Positions 10,171 to 19,484 are shown, counted from the first letter of the stretch. The stretch is DNA of 64,000 bases from Kitasatospora mediocidica KCTC 9733 (GCF_000744225.1 NZ_JQLN01000007.1:1538381-1602380), one strand, 5' to 3'. Made by a program: numbers and translations. The notes: generated from the letters alone by a model not told the origin.

Positions 10171-11562
10171 TCAGGCCTGGTCGGCGGCCTCGTCGGCGGC
10201 CTCGACGGTCGCGGCGGCGTCAGCCGACTCGTCCGTCTCGTCCTCGTCGAAGTTGATCTCCAGGCCGTTGGTGTCGACGACCTTGGCCTCCTCGACGACC
10301 AGCGCCAGCGCCTTGCCGCGGGCGACCTCGCCGACGAGCAGCGGCACCTGGCCACCCTGGACGATCTGCTGCGCGAACTGGTCGGGCGTCATGCCCGAGC
10401 CGGCGGCACGGCGGATGAGGTGCTCGGTGAGCTCCTCCTGGTTGACGCCGACCTCGTGCTTGGCGACGATCTCGTCCAGCACGAACTGGGTCTTGATGCC
10501 CTTCTTCGCCTGGTCCGCGGTCTCCTGCTCGAAGTCCTCGACGGTCTTGTCCTGGCTGGCCAGGTAGACCTCCAGGGTCATGCCCATCGGCTCCAGCTGG
10601 TGGTGCGTCAGGTTGTGCTTGCGGGTCTCGACCTCGTCCTTGAGAAGCTTCTCCGGGTACTCGATCTCGACCTTCTCCAGCAGGGCGTCCAGCACGCGCT
10701 CCTGGGCCTGGGTGGCCTGGTCGAACTCCTTCATGCGCTCAAGGCGCGTGCGGGAGTCGGCGCGCAGCTCCTCCAGGGTGTCGAACTCGCTCGCCAGCTG
10801 GGCGAACTCGTCGTCCAGCTCGGGGAGCTCCTTCTCCTGGACGGCGGTGACGGTGACGGTCACCTCGGAGCTCTGGCCGGCCTGGGTGCCGCCCTTGAGC
10901 TCGGTGGTGAAGGTCTTCGAACCGCCGGCCTCCAGGCCGATGACGGCCTCGTCGATGCCGTCGAGCAGCTTGCCGGAACCGATCTCGTAGCTCACGCCGG
11001 TGGCGGTGCCGTCCTCCGGCACCTCACCGTCGACCTTGGCCTCCAGGTCGACGACGACGATGTCGCCCTCGGCCGCGGCGCGCTCGACGTCCTTGACCGA
11101 GGAGAAGCGCTCGCGCAGCTGCTCCAGGGACTTGTCGATGTCGGCGTCCTCGACCACGATCGGGTCGACGGTCACCTCGATCTCGCCGAACTCCGGCAGG
11201 GTGATCTCCGGACGGACGTCGACCTCGGCGGTGAACTTGAGGTCACCGCCGTCCGCGAGGCGCTCGACGCCCTCGATGTCGGTGATGTCGGGCTGGCCGA
11301 GGACCTCGATCTTGCCCTCGTCGACGGCCTGCGTGTAGAAGCGCGGCAGGGCGTCGTTGACCGCCTCTTCCAGCACCGCGGCACGGCCGAAGCGCTGGTC
11401 GATGACGCGGTTCGGGATCTTGCCCTTACGGAAGCCCGGGACCGAGACCTGCTGGTTGATCTTCTTGTACGCCGCGTCGAGGCTGGGCTTGAGCTCCTCG
11501 AAGGGCACCTCGACGGTGAGTCGAACCCGAGTCGGGTTCAGAGTCTCGACGGCGCTCTTCAC
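10171..11562 (-). CDS. tig: Trigger factor, ribosome-associated chaperone and peptidyl-prolyl isomerase
   Basis: 463 residues, the normal length. The N-terminal ribosome-binding domain has the signature loop GFRKGKIP (about 43-50) that contacts ribosomal protein L23. The FKBP-like PPIase domain (EGDIVVVDLEAKVDG onward, ~160-245) and the C-terminal chaperone arms follow. The tail is very acidic and Ala-rich (DEDETDESADAAATVEAADEA), common in streptomycete Tig. GTG start with AGGAG 8 nt upstream. Adjacent clpP1P2 and clpX make a protein quality-control neighbourhood, as in most bacteria. Confidence 0.97.
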   Translation of the reverse strand: MKSAVETLNPTRVRLTVEVPFEELKPSLDAAYKKINQQVSVPGFRKGKIPNRVIDQRFGRAAVLEEAVNDALPRFYTQAVDEGKIEVLGQPDITDIEGVERLADGGDLKFTAEVDVRPEITLPEFGEIEVTVDPIVVEDADIDKSLEQLRERFSSVKDVERAAAEGDIVVVDLEAKVDGEVPEDGTATGVSYEIGSGKLLDGIDEAVIGLEAGGSKTFTTELKGGTQAGQSSEVTVTVTAVQEKELPELDDEFAQLASEFDTLEELRADSRTRLERMKEFDQATQAQERVLDALLEKVEIEYPEKLLKDEVETRKHNLTHHQLEPMGMTLEVYLASQDKTVEDFEQETADQAKKGIKTQFVLDEIVAKHEVGVNQEELTEHLIRRAAGSGMTPDQFAQQIVQGGQVPLLVGEVARGKALALVVEEAKVVDTNGLEINFDEDETDESADAAATVEAADEAADQA

Positions 11563-11950
11563 GGTGGGGTCTCCTATGGGGCTTGCGGTCGGCTTGTCTG
11601 GTCCGGTCCGCCTCCCCTGAGGGCACGGGCCGGGCAGACGGGTGATGAGCCACCTGGTGCGGCATCTCCCGTATTGGGGTGGACGGCGAGCGGCTCACCC
11701 CCGACGGTGCGAGGAGGGGCCGTGGCTCTGTCACCCGGGCGGTCGGCCTGCGTGCATGCCACAGGGACTACCGCCAGCGGCCCATCCTACCGGTACCACG
11801 AAAGGCGCACGCCAGGGCACCACCGTGCCGGTCCGCCGGACCACGCGCCGTCACCGGGAAACCGGGAGCAGGGGCGGAAAACGACGGCGGAACAACGGCG
11901 GAAAACAACGACAGGGCCCCGTCCGTCCGGACGAGACCCTGCAACGATCG
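11563..11950. other. Gene-free stretch before tig
   Basis: 388 nt between the tig start and tRNA-Pro. It must contain the tig promoter on the minus strand, but I cannot assign -10/-35 boxes. Short imperfect repeats of ACGGCGGAA occur near 11880-11915. Small open frames on both strands lack ribosome binding sites and recognisable products. Confidence 0.5.
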
Positions 11951-12027
11951 TGGTCGGGGTGACCGGATTCGAACCGACGGCCTTCCGCTCCCAAAGCGGA
12001 CGCGCTACCAAACTGCGCCACACCCCG
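11951..12027 (-). tRNA. tRNA-Pro (anticodon TGG), CCA encoded
   Basis: 77 nt on the minus strand. Acceptor arm CGGGGTG pairs with CACCCCG, discriminator A, then an encoded CCA. Anticodon stem TCCGC/GCGGA with loop TTTGGGA reads TGG. The T arm contains GGTTCGAATCC. Confidence 0.95.
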
Positions 12028-12194
12028 CACTGTCGCGAGAGGAAGCGTACACGCCGGGCATCGGCCGCTCGCCGGAATTTCGCAGCCGCTCCCCCCGCCG
12101 GGCGGCGGCGTGCAAGCGGTGTGCGCGAGGGCCGTCGGACCAGGTAGGCTGAGGCCCGTCTTCCTGACCGGTGACGGCCGGGAGGTCAGTGTGT

Positions 12195-12265
12195 GCGGGC
12201 GTAGCTCAATGGTAGAGCCCTAGTCTTCCAAACTAGCCACGCGAGTTCGATTCTCGTCGCCCGCT
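12195..12265 (+). tRNA. tRNA-Gly (anticodon TCC)
   Basis: 71 nt without encoded CCA. Acceptor GCGGGCG pairs with CGCCCGC, anticodon arm CTAGT/ACTAG with loop CTTCCAA reads TCC, T loop GTTCGATTC. A strong hairpin follows. Confidence 0.95.
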
Positions 12266-12275
12266 CCGATTGCGT

Positions 12276-12302
12276 CGGCCCCGGCTCCCCGAGCCGGGGC
12301 CG
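12276..12302 (+). terminator. Terminator after tRNA-Gly
   Basis: 12-bp perfect stem (12276-12287 with 12291-12302), CCC loop, 10 nt after the tRNA. Confidence 0.8.
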
Positions 12303-12364
12303 TTCGCGTGTTCGGACGGTCCGACAGGGGCGCCGGGGGTGTCTCGGCTCGGAGGGAGGGCGAC

Positions 12365-13168
12365 GTGGGTCCCGAGCAGCGGCTGGCCGCGATCCAGCGC
12401 GGAGTGATCCGGGAAATGGCTCGTTACGGACGGGAGTTCACCGTCGACGGGGATCTCCTGCGCGGCCCCGGCACGACCGCGGTGGCGGTCCGCGAGCACC
12501 CCTCCGAGGACGGTTCGGCCGGCCATGTGGACCTCGGCTTCGTGCTGGAGCTGGGCAGCGGCGACACCCCGGTGGTCTGGGACTGCGCTGCGGGCCTGGG
12601 CACCACCGAGGAGGAGAAGCTCGACAGCGCGGTGCGGATGTGGGCCGCCACCACCGCCTCGACCGTGGTCGAACTCCTCGACCACCGGGGCCGCTACGGG
12701 GACCACCGGCAGCCCGCGGAACTCCCCGGCTGGCACGCGGTGCAGGGCCCGGCCACCGTCTTCGGCTTCGGCAGCGCCGACCTCTCCGGCTGGCTCGGCG
12801 AACACGAGCTGCTGCCCGCGCTGGCCGCCACGCTCGCGCCGGAGCTGACGGATCCGCGGCTGAACGGCGTGAAGCTCTTCCTCGGCGGGCGCGCGGGGGA
12901 CGAGGTGGCCGAGGTCCGGGTGAACGGCGTGGTGGCGCAGCCCGCCTCGCAGGCGCTCGGCGCGTTGGACTGGCCGCGCGGCGAACGCTTCTGCTGGGCG
13001 CGGCTGTTCATCCTGCTGACCGCCGACCAGGGCGTGCTGGAGACCGCCCGGTCCGCCGAACACCCGCCGCAGCCCGCCCGGCCGGCCCTGGTCGTCGCCG
13101 ATCCGGCGATGGTCCGGCGCGGCGGTTCACTGCGGCGCTGGTGGCAGGCCCGGCGCGCCGGTCAGTAA
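12365..13168 (+). CDS. DUF6348 family protein
   Basis: 267-residue soluble protein resembling the DUF6348 family of actinobacteria; function unknown. No signal peptide or membrane segment. Recognisable stretches are VVWDCAAGLGTTEEEKLDSA in the first third and DPRLNGVKLFLGGR plus GERFCWARLFILLTADQ near the end. The GTG at 12365 is chosen because a GGAGGGAGGG ribosome binding site lies just upstream; the frame is open further but without a good start. It stands alone between tRNA-Gly and a convergent small membrane protein gene. Confidence 0.75.
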   Translation: MGPEQRLAAIQRGVIREMARYGREFTVDGDLLRGPGTTAVAVREHPSEDGSAGHVDLGFVLELGSGDTPVVWDCAAGLGTTEEEKLDSAVRMWAATTASTVVELLDHRGRYGDHRQPAELPGWHAVQGPATVFGFGSADLSGWLGEHELLPALAATLAPELTDPRLNGVKLFLGGRAGDEVAEVRVNGVVAQPASQALGALDWPRGERFCWARLFILLTADQGVLETARSAEHPPQPARPALVVADPAMVRRGGSLRRWWQARRAGQ

Positions 13169-13182
13169 CGGGCCCGGGGCCC

Positions 13183-13210
13183 GCTGACGCGCCGGTTCGG
13201 GGCCGTCAGC
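13183..13210. terminator. Weak hairpin between convergent genes
   Basis: GCTGACG (13183-13189) pairs with CGTCAGC (13204-13210), the latter overlapping the stop of the small membrane protein gene. An adjacent CGGGCCCGGGGCCCG palindrome at 13169-13183 may contribute. Confidence 0.4.
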
Positions 13211-13415
13211 TGCCACCGAGGTGGCCGATGGACTTGGCGAGCTCGCTCAGGAAGTCCTGGATCGGCTTGGCGGCCGTGGACTGGTTGAGCATGAAACCGA
13301 AGAGCGCGGCCAGGATCGCGTGCGGCACCTTGATCTGCTTGTTGCGGATGAAGATCAGCAGGACGACACCGAACAGAACCAGCGCGGAGACGGAGAGTGC
13401 CACCCGGAGACTCAC
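13206..13415 (-). CDS. Small conserved membrane protein
   Basis: 69 residues. An N-terminal hydrophobic helix (VALSVSALVLFGVVLLIFI, about 5-23) is followed by a basic segment RNKQIKVPHA, a second weaker helix (ILAALFGFMLN) and an amphipathic tail. Similar short proteins are common in streptomycetes and have no assigned role. GTG start; the ribosome binding site GAGG is close to the start codon. The preceding 400 nt on the minus strand hold no clear gene. Confidence 0.65.
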   Translation of the reverse strand: MSLRVALSVSALVLFGVVLLIFIRNKQIKVPHAILAALFGFMLNQSTAAKPIQDFLSELAKSIGHLGGS

Positions 13416-13801
13416 TTCCTCATGTCATGGCGAAGCGGACCCCGGCCTTTCCGACGGTCCCGAAGCGGAAACGCCGACCACGCCCGCAGCCCGGGAGTCG
13501 TACGGCTGACTCCTGGGAGCCCGACTACGCCGCACGTGATGCCCCCGCTCCCCCAGTCCCGGTCAGTCCCGCCCGGACTCAGTGTGGTCGACCATGCGGA
13601 CTGCGTAAAGGACTTGCCGCTGACCTGTGCCAAGGATCCTGCGATGTGAGACGATTTTCCGCCGTCCGAGACGATAGCGGAGGGCGGCTGACGCACCGTC
13701 GGCGGGGGCGATCGGCAAGGTCGCCGGGGGTCTGACGCGGCTTCCGGGCCACCGTGCAGGTTTGGCCGAAGATCACCGCCGGGACTTGACAGGGATCCGC
13801 C
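13416..13801. other. Gene-free stretch
   Basis: About 386 nt between the small membrane protein and the PP2C phosphatase. An ATG at 13427 opens a frame starting MAKRTPAFPTVPKRKRRPRP, but it has no ribosome binding site and no recognisable product, so it is not called. Otherwise nothing is seen beyond the promoter that must serve the small membrane protein. Confidence 0.45.
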
Positions 13802-13826
13802 CTAGGCCGTGTCAGACACGGCCTAG
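13802..13826 (-). terminator. 25-bp palindrome at the PP2C phosphatase stop
   Basis: CTAGGCCGTGTC, one central A, then GACACGGCCTAG: two perfect 12-nt arms overlapping the stop codon of the phosphatase gene. Likely its terminator. Confidence 0.55.
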
Positions 13827-15046
13827 TCGCGCCAGAGCAGTAGGACGGCGCGGTCGTCGTTGATGTCCTTGGCGACCGTCTCGATCAGCCGGCCGGCGGC
13901 GCCGCGGCTGCCGGGGCCCAGGTGCGCGCCGGCCACCAGGCGGTCGGCCTCGCCCATCAGCCGGTCCATCCCCTCCGAGAGATCCCGGCCCGGCGCCTCG
14001 ACCATCCCGTCGGTGCAGAGCATCAGCACGTCGCCGGGCCCGAGCCGGCCGCGCACGCCCTCGAACTTGGCGCCGTCGTAGATGCCGAGCAACGGGCCCT
14101 CCTCGGACTCCTTGATCTCCCAGCGTCCGGCGCCCGCCAGCCGCTGCATGCCGGGCAGGTGCCCGGCCGAGAGCAGCTCGTACTCCCCCGTGTCCAGGTC
14201 GAGCGCGAGGTGCACCGCGGTCGCGAAGCCCTCCTCCCACTCCTGGCGCAGCAGGTAGCCGTTGGCGGCGGGCAGGAAGTCGTGCGGCGGCAGCGAGCCG
14301 AGCAGGCCGCCGAAGGCCCCGGAGAGCAGCAGCGCACGCGAACCGGCGTCCATGCCCTTGCCCGAGACGTCGGCCAGCACCGCCTCCAGCACCCGGCGGC
14401 CGGGACCGGTCCGGGCGGCCACCACGAAGTCACCGGAGAAGGACTGCCCGCCGGCCGGACGCAGCGCCATGTCGGCGTGCCAGCCCTTCGGCAGCTCGGG
14501 CACCCGGCTCTGCACCCGCAGGCGTTCGCGCAGGTCGAAGAGCATCGAGCCGCCGCCGCGCCAGGGCACTCCGACCCGGCTGCGGAACTGGGCGACCAGC
14601 AGCCCGGCCACCCCGACCGCGCCGACCACCAGCGCGGCGCCCGGGGTGACCCCGAAGACGTACGCGTCCGGGCGGCTGCTGGCCACCCGCTCGCCGGTGT
14701 GGATCACCGACTCGGCGGAGAGGCCCAGCGCCGCGGCCGCGTAGAGCAGCACGAGCGAGCCCGGGCGCAGCAGCAAGGCGCCCGCCAGGATCGGCAGGAC
14801 CAGCGCGGTCGGCGGGATCCAGGCCGGGATCCAGACGTTCAGCGCGACCAGCAGCGGGACCATGAGCAGCAGGACGGCGAAGGCGAGCCAGTCGGCGGCG
14901 TCGCCGCGGAAGTAGTCCACTCCGGTTCGGCGCAGCGTTCGGCGGGCCCGGTAGAGCCGCTTGCGCAACCGGGCCTTCAGGGGGTCCGCGGCGGCGTTTC
15001 CCGTCGCGGTCGTCCGGGGCGGTGAGCCCGGCGTGCTGCCAGCCAT
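13823..15046 (-). CDS. Membrane-anchored PP2C/SpoIIE-type serine phosphatase
   Basis: 407 residues from the ATG at 15046. A basic N-terminus (KARLRKRLYRARRTLRR) precedes four or five membrane helices (AFAVLLLMVPLLVALNVW, PTALVLPILAGALLL, LVLLYAAAALGL, AALVVGAVGVAGLLVA). The cytoplasmic C-terminal half is a PPM phosphatase: FSGDFVVA, VLADVSGKGMDAG, LMLCTDGMVE and DINDDRAVLLL carry the metal-binding aspartates. Such proteins dephosphorylate anti-sigma-factor antagonists, feeding SigB-like stress pathways; no anti-sigma gene is next door. The start is set by a leaderless TAGGGT box 8 nt upstream; a GTG 11 codons earlier is the alternative. Confidence 0.88.
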   Translation of the reverse strand: MAGSTPGSPPRTTATGNAAADPLKARLRKRLYRARRTLRRTGVDYFRGDAADWLAFAVLLLMVPLLVALNVWIPAWIPPTALVLPILAGALLLRPGSLVLLYAAAALGLSAESVIHTGERVASSRPDAYVFGVTPGAALVVGAVGVAGLLVAQFRSRVGVPWRGGGSMLFDLRERLRVQSRVPELPKGWHADMALRPAGGQSFSGDFVVAARTGPGRRVLEAVLADVSGKGMDAGSRALLLSGAFGGLLGSLPPHDFLPAANGYLLRQEWEEGFATAVHLALDLDTGEYELLSAGHLPGMQRLAGAGRWEIKESEEGPLLGIYDGAKFEGVRGRLGPGDVLMLCTDGMVEAPGRDLSEGMDRLMGEADRLVAGAHLGPGSRGAAGRLIETVAKDINDDRAVLLLWRD

Positions 15047-15054
15047 GGGGGCAG

Positions 15055-15060
15055 ACCCTA
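15055..15060 (-). promoter_or_regulatory. -10 box TAGGGT of the PP2C phosphatase gene
   Basis: TAGGGT on the minus strand, 8 nt before the ATG at 15046, with no ribosome binding site: leaderless layout. Confidence 0.45.
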
Positions 15061-15312
15061 TCCACCAGGACCGGTCCACGTCGACGGGCTGTCACGCAAC
15101 TCCCGAATGTCCAACTGATTTCAGCCGGGCCGCGAAGGCCCCCTGGGGGCTCACCGGCCAGTCGCAGGAGGCGAGTTGAGGCGCACGGCGGCCGCGCGCG
15201 CCGGTCCGGCCCGCTGTGCGCCGGCTCCGCCGCCGCTCTCGCCCCTGCTGTCCCACCTCAATCCGGGACAGCAGGGCGATACGGGGTCGCATCGCACCGC
15301 CCCGGATGGTAC

Positions 15313-15330
15313 CTGTGTCATATGACACAG
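15313..15330. promoter_or_regulatory. 18-bp perfect palindrome covering the start codon of the Eis-like gene
   Basis: CTGTGTCATATGACACAG is self-complementary over all 18 bases and its centre is the ATG at 15322. Size and symmetry suit a homodimeric repressor of TetR, GntR or MarR type. No regulator gene is adjacent. Confidence 0.5.
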
Positions 15331-16581
15331 CCTGCGGACCATCCCAGCCTCGATCTTCGTCCCCTCGCCGAGTCCGAATGGGACGCCTGGTACCGCTGTG
15401 TGGAGGTCGCCTTCGGCGGCGAGTCGGATTCGCCGCAGCGGCGGGCGCTGTGGCGGGCGGTGACCGAGTTCGAGCGCTCGCTGGCCGTCTGGGACGGCCC
15501 CACCCCCGTCGGTGCGGCCGCCGCCTACTCGTTCCGGATGGCCGTGCCCGGCGGCTCGGTGCTTCCCACCGCCGGGGTGGCCAATGTCGGCGTGCTGCCC
15601 ACCCACCGGCGGCGCGGCGTGCTCACCGCGCTGATGCGCCACCAGCTGGACGAGTTCCACGAGCGGGGCGAGTCACTCGCCGTGCTGACCGCCTCCGAAC
15701 CCGCGATCTACGGGCGCTACGGCTACGGCCTGGCCACCTGGAAGATGGGCGTGGAGATCGCCCGCACCCGGGTGCGGGTGCGACGGCCCGCCGACGACTC
15801 GGTCCGGCTGCGGCTGGCCGACCCGGTCGAGGTCTCCGCGGCCTGCGAGAAGTTGTACGCGGCACTGGTCCCGCTGCGTCCGGGGATGCTGGCCCGGCTG
15901 CCCGGCTGGGAGCGGCTCCCGCTGCTGGACCCGCCGGAGGACCGCGGGGGCCGCTCGCCCCTGCAGTGCGTGCTGGCCGAGGACCGGACGACCGGCGAGC
16001 TGCTGGGCTACGCCCGCTACAGCGCCAAGGGCGACTGGCAGCACGGCGGCCCGGCCGGCGTGGTGCGGGTGCGCGACACGGCGGCGGCGACGCCGCAGGC
16101 GTACGCGGCGCTCTGGGGGTTCCTGCTGGACCTCGACCTCACCGACACCGTCATCGGCGAGAGCCTGCCGGTGGACGACCCGCTGCTGCACCTGGTCTCC
16201 GACCCTCGCCGGCTGATGCCGAAGCTGGCCGACGCGCTCTTCCTGCGGCTGGTCGACGTGGGCGACGCGCTCTGTTCGCGCGACTACCAGTGCCCGCTGG
16301 ACGTGGTGCTGGAGGTGACGGACGAGTTCTGCCCCTGGAACACCGGGCGCTGGCGGCTGCACAGCGCCGGACCGGGCAAGGGGGCGAACTGCGAACCCAC
16401 CACCGACCGGGCCGAACTGGCACTGTCGGCACGCGAGTTGGGTTCGGTCTACCTCGGCGGCCGGTCACTGGCGGCGCTGGCCGGGGCCGGGCTGGTGCAG
16501 GAGTTGCGCGAAGGCGCGCTGGCCGAGGCCTCGCGGGCGTTCGGCTGGGACGTCGCGCCCTGGCTGCCGCACGGATTCTGA
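15322..16581 (+). CDS. Eis-like GNAT N-acetyltransferase
   Basis: 419 residues, close to the ~400 of the Eis family (enhanced intracellular survival). The N-terminal GNAT domain has the acetyl-CoA loop VLPTHRRRGVLTAL (about 93-106); a second degenerate GNAT-like domain and an SCP2-like C-terminal domain (ELALSARELGSVYLGG) complete the three-part Eis layout. Eis proteins acetylate amines, including aminoglycosides and polyamines; substrate here is unknown. The free C-terminal carboxylate, used as a base by Eis, is provided by WLPHGF. There is no Shine-Dalgarno sequence; the ATG sits at the centre of an 18-bp palindrome, suggesting a short or absent leader under operator control. Confidence 0.88.
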   Translation: MTQPADHPSLDLRPLAESEWDAWYRCVEVAFGGESDSPQRRALWRAVTEFERSLAVWDGPTPVGAAAAYSFRMAVPGGSVLPTAGVANVGVLPTHRRRGVLTALMRHQLDEFHERGESLAVLTASEPAIYGRYGYGLATWKMGVEIARTRVRVRRPADDSVRLRLADPVEVSAACEKLYAALVPLRPGMLARLPGWERLPLLDPPEDRGGRSPLQCVLAEDRTTGELLGYARYSAKGDWQHGGPAGVVRVRDTAAATPQAYAALWGFLLDLDLTDTVIGESLPVDDPLLHLVSDPRRLMPKLADALFLRLVDVGDALCSRDYQCPLDVVLEVTDEFCPWNTGRWRLHSAGPGKGANCEPTTDRAELALSARELGSVYLGGRSLAALAGAGLVQELREGALAEASRAFGWDVAPWLPHGF

Positions 16582-16617
16582 GGCGGGCGGCCAGGGCGTG
16601 ACTCGGGATCGGGAGGG

Positions 16618-17103
<486 letters not shown>

Positions 17104-17152
17104 GCGTATGAGTGTGGCATGCGCGCGCGCCCGAGACCGACCGGCACATGGG

Positions 17153-17752
17153 TCAGGCGCGGCGGCCGACCAGCTTCCAGGCCAGCGGCAGCGCGCCCGT
17201 CGCCAGCAGCACCTTGAGGCCGTCGCCGACCAGGTACGGGTAGAGCCCCAGCTGCGCCGCCCGGGCGAGCGGGACGTGCAGCACGGCGGCCAGGTACGGG
17301 ACGCCCACCGCGTAGATCGCCAGGTTGCCGAGCACCATCGCCGCCGCGGTCCGCAGCGGGCTGCGGTCGGCGCCGCGCCGGGCGAGCAGGCCGGTGAGGC
17401 TGCCGGCCAGCACGAAGCCGATCACGTAACCGAGGCTCGGCGCCGCCCAGCCGGAGCCGCCGGCCGCGAACCAGGGCAGCCCGGCCATCCCGGCCAGCAG
17501 GTAGAGGGCCAGCGAGGCCGCGCCGCGCCGGGCGCCGAGCGCGGTGCCGACCAGCAGGGCGGCGAAGGTCTGGCCGGTGACCGGGACCGGCGAGCCGGGT
17601 ACGTTCACCGACAGCTGCGCGGCCAGGCCGGTCAGCGCCGCACCGCCGCCCACCAGGGCCACCTCGCGCAGCTGCGCGCCGAACCGGCTGCCGGCGGCGG
17701 GCAGCAGATCGGCCAGGACGGTACGGGACGGTATCGACGAGGCGATGGCCAT
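17153..17752 (-). CDS. bioY: Biotin transporter BioY
   Basis: 199-residue ECF-type S component with six hydrophobic segments. Diagnostic stretches are VPVTGQTFAALLVGTALG and the second-helix LGYVIGFVLAGSLTGLLA, with the C-terminal YPYLVGDGLKVLLA motif. BioY binds biotin in the membrane and works alone or with a shared EcfAT module; no ecfAT genes are present here, so it is either solitary or uses a distant module. The ATG at 17752 is preferred over a GTG four codons upstream because GGAG lies 6 nt before it. Direct repeats upstream may regulate it. Confidence 0.9.
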   Translation of the reverse strand: MAIASSIPSRTVLADLLPAAGSRFGAQLREVALVGGGAALTGLAAQLSVNVPGSPVPVTGQTFAALLVGTALGARRGAASLALYLLAGMAGLPWFAAGGSGWAAPSLGYVIGFVLAGSLTGLLARRGADRSPLRTAAAMVLGNLAIYAVGVPYLAAVLHVPLARAAQLGLYPYLVGDGLKVLLATGALPLAWKLVGRRA

Positions 17753-18062
17753 CGGGGTCTCCACTCTGGGTCGGCGGCTGCGGGTGGGGGTGGCCCCAGC
17801 CGTTTCGGCGAACAGCCGTTTCGGTGAACAGTTGTGAACCTACGCGCCCGAACCACCCGCCTTCGAGCCGCGCTCCGACAAAGCGTCAGGTCATTCCTTG
17901 GTGGAATTCCACCCCGGCCGACAGCGGAGCGTGCGAGCGACATCACCGCACGTGAGGGCATCGTCCGCCATCTGGGCCGTCGGGCCGACCCCTTGGCGGT
18001 CTCAGCCGAGGCGCCGGATAGTGAGACGGCAAGTCCGCTTTCCGAACGTCTGGATCCGCTTC
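17753..18062. promoter_or_regulatory. Divergent bioY / permease intergenic region with direct repeats
   Basis: Between bioY and the permease. AGCCGTTTCGGCGAAC (17798-17813) is repeated as AGCCGTTTCGGTGAAC (17814-17829), followed by AGTTGTGAAC (17830-17839). The GTGAAC elements resemble half sites of a biotin-type repressor, but I do not find a convincing full palindrome. Remaining sequence shows no gene. Confidence 0.4.
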
Positions 18063-19484
18063 ATGGCCCCCACCTCCGCTCCGCCTGCGCCCACCGCGCC
18101 GACGCTCGCCCCGGTCGGCACCGAGGGACCCCAGCTCGCCCACGGCCTCAAGCCCCGGCACCTGTCGATGATCGCGCTCGGCGGGGTGATCGGCGCCGGC
18201 CTCTTCGTCGGCTCCGGCGCGGGCATCGCCGCCGCCGGTCCGGCGATCATCCTCGCCTTCACGCTCTCCGGGCTGCTGGTGATGCTGATCATGCGGATGC
18301 TCGGCGAGATGTCGGCCGCCCGTCCCGCCACCGGCTCCTTCTCGGTGCACGCGGAGCAGGAGATCGGCCCGTGGGCCGGGGTGACCGCCGGCTGGATGTA
18401 CTGGGTGATGCTCTGCTGCGGTGTGGCCGCCGAGGCGACCGCGGCCGGGACCATCATGAACTCCTGGCTGCCGGGGGTGCCCGGCTGGGCCTGGGTCGGC
18501 GTCTTCATGGCCTTCTTCTGCTCCAGCAACCTGACCGCCGTGAAGAACTTCGGCGAGTTCGAATTCTGGTTCGCCGCCGTCAAGATCAGCGCGATCGTGG
18601 CCTTCCTGGTCCTCGGTGTGCTGGGCGTCTGCGGCGTGCTGGGCTCGGGCGGCGCGCCGGGCACCAGCAACCTGACGGGCCACGGCGGCTTCCTGCCGCA
18701 CGGCACCACCGGACTGATCGCGGGCCTGCTGGCCTCGGTCTTCGCCTACGGCGGCCTGGAGACGGTCACCATCGCCGCCGCGGAGTCCGCCGACCCCCGG
18801 CGCAACGTCGCCAACGCGGTGCGCACCGCGGTCTGGCGGATCGCCGTCTTCTACATCGGCTCGATGGCCCTGATCGTCACGCTGGTGCCGTGGAACGACC
18901 CGGCCGTGGTCAAGGAGGGCCCGTACGTCACGGTGTTGCGCCTGCTGGACGTGCCCGGGGCGGCCGTGGTCATGCAGGCCGTGGTGCTGATCGCGCTGCT
19001 GTCGGCGATGAACGCCAACATCTACGGCGCCTCCCGGATGGCCTTCTCGCTGGTCGCCCGCGGTCAGGGTCCCAAGGCGCTGGCGCGGGTCTCCGGCGGG
19101 GTGCCGCGGCTCGCGGTGCTGGCCTCCTGCGGGTTCGGCTTCGCCGCCGTGCTGGCCGGCTACTGGTGGCCGGACACCGTCTTCAGCTGGCTGATGAACA
19201 CCACCGGCGTGGCCATCCTGGTGGTCTGGATCTTCATCGCCGTCTCCCAGTTGAGGATGCGCCGCCGGCTGGAGCGCGAGGCGCCCGAGCTGCTGACCGT
19301 GCGGATGTGGGGCTTCCCGTACCTGACCTGGATCGCGCTGGCCGGGGTGGTCGGCATCCTGGGACTGATGACCACGACCGCCGGTGACCGGGAGCAGCTC
19401 TACGCCGCGGGCGTCCTGGTGACGCTGCTGAGCGCGGCCGGTTACGCCAAGCAGCGTCGGGACTCCCAGCGGACTCCCAGCTAA
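18063..19484 (+). CDS. Amino acid permease (APC superfamily, AAT family)
   Basis: 473-residue transporter with about 12 hydrophobic helices. The first helix carries IALGGVIGAGLFVGSG, the family signature for backbone binding of the amino acid; GGLETVTIAAAESADPRRN is the conserved loop of the GABA/aromatic amino acid permease (AAT) branch. The substrate cannot be decided from the sequence. ATG at 18063 is chosen because the hydrophilic N-terminus (MAPTSAPPAPTAPTLAP) has normal length; the ribosome binding site is weak. Upstream pepN-side spacing of ~107 nt suggests an independent unit. Confidence 0.88.
   Translation: MAPTSAPPAPTAPTLAPVGTEGPQLAHGLKPRHLSMIALGGVIGAGLFVGSGAGIAAAGPAIILAFTLSGLLVMLIMRMLGEMSAARPATGSFSVHAEQEIGPWAGVTAGWMYWVMLCCGVAAEATAAGTIMNSWLPGVPGWAWVGVFMAFFCSSNLTAVKNFGEFEFWFAAVKISAIVAFLVLGVLGVCGVLGSGGAPGTSNLTGHGGFLPHGTTGLIAGLLASVFAYGGLETVTIAAAESADPRRNVANAVRTAVWRIAVFYIGSMALIVTLVPWNDPAVVKEGPYVTVLRLLDVPGAAVVMQAVVLIALLSAMNANIYGASRMAFSLVARGQGPKALARVSGGVPRLAVLASCGFGFAAVLAGYWWPDTVFSWLMNTTGVAILVVWIFIAVSQLRMRRRLEREAPELLTVRMWGFPYLTWIALAGVVGILGLMTTTAGDREQLYAAGVLVTLLSAAGYAKQRRDSQRTPS

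Noticed and set aside
13427..13735. Possible small + strand gene starting MAKRTPAFPTVP
   Set aside because: No ribosome binding site, no recognisable product, and it runs into repetitive Arg-rich shadow-like sequence.
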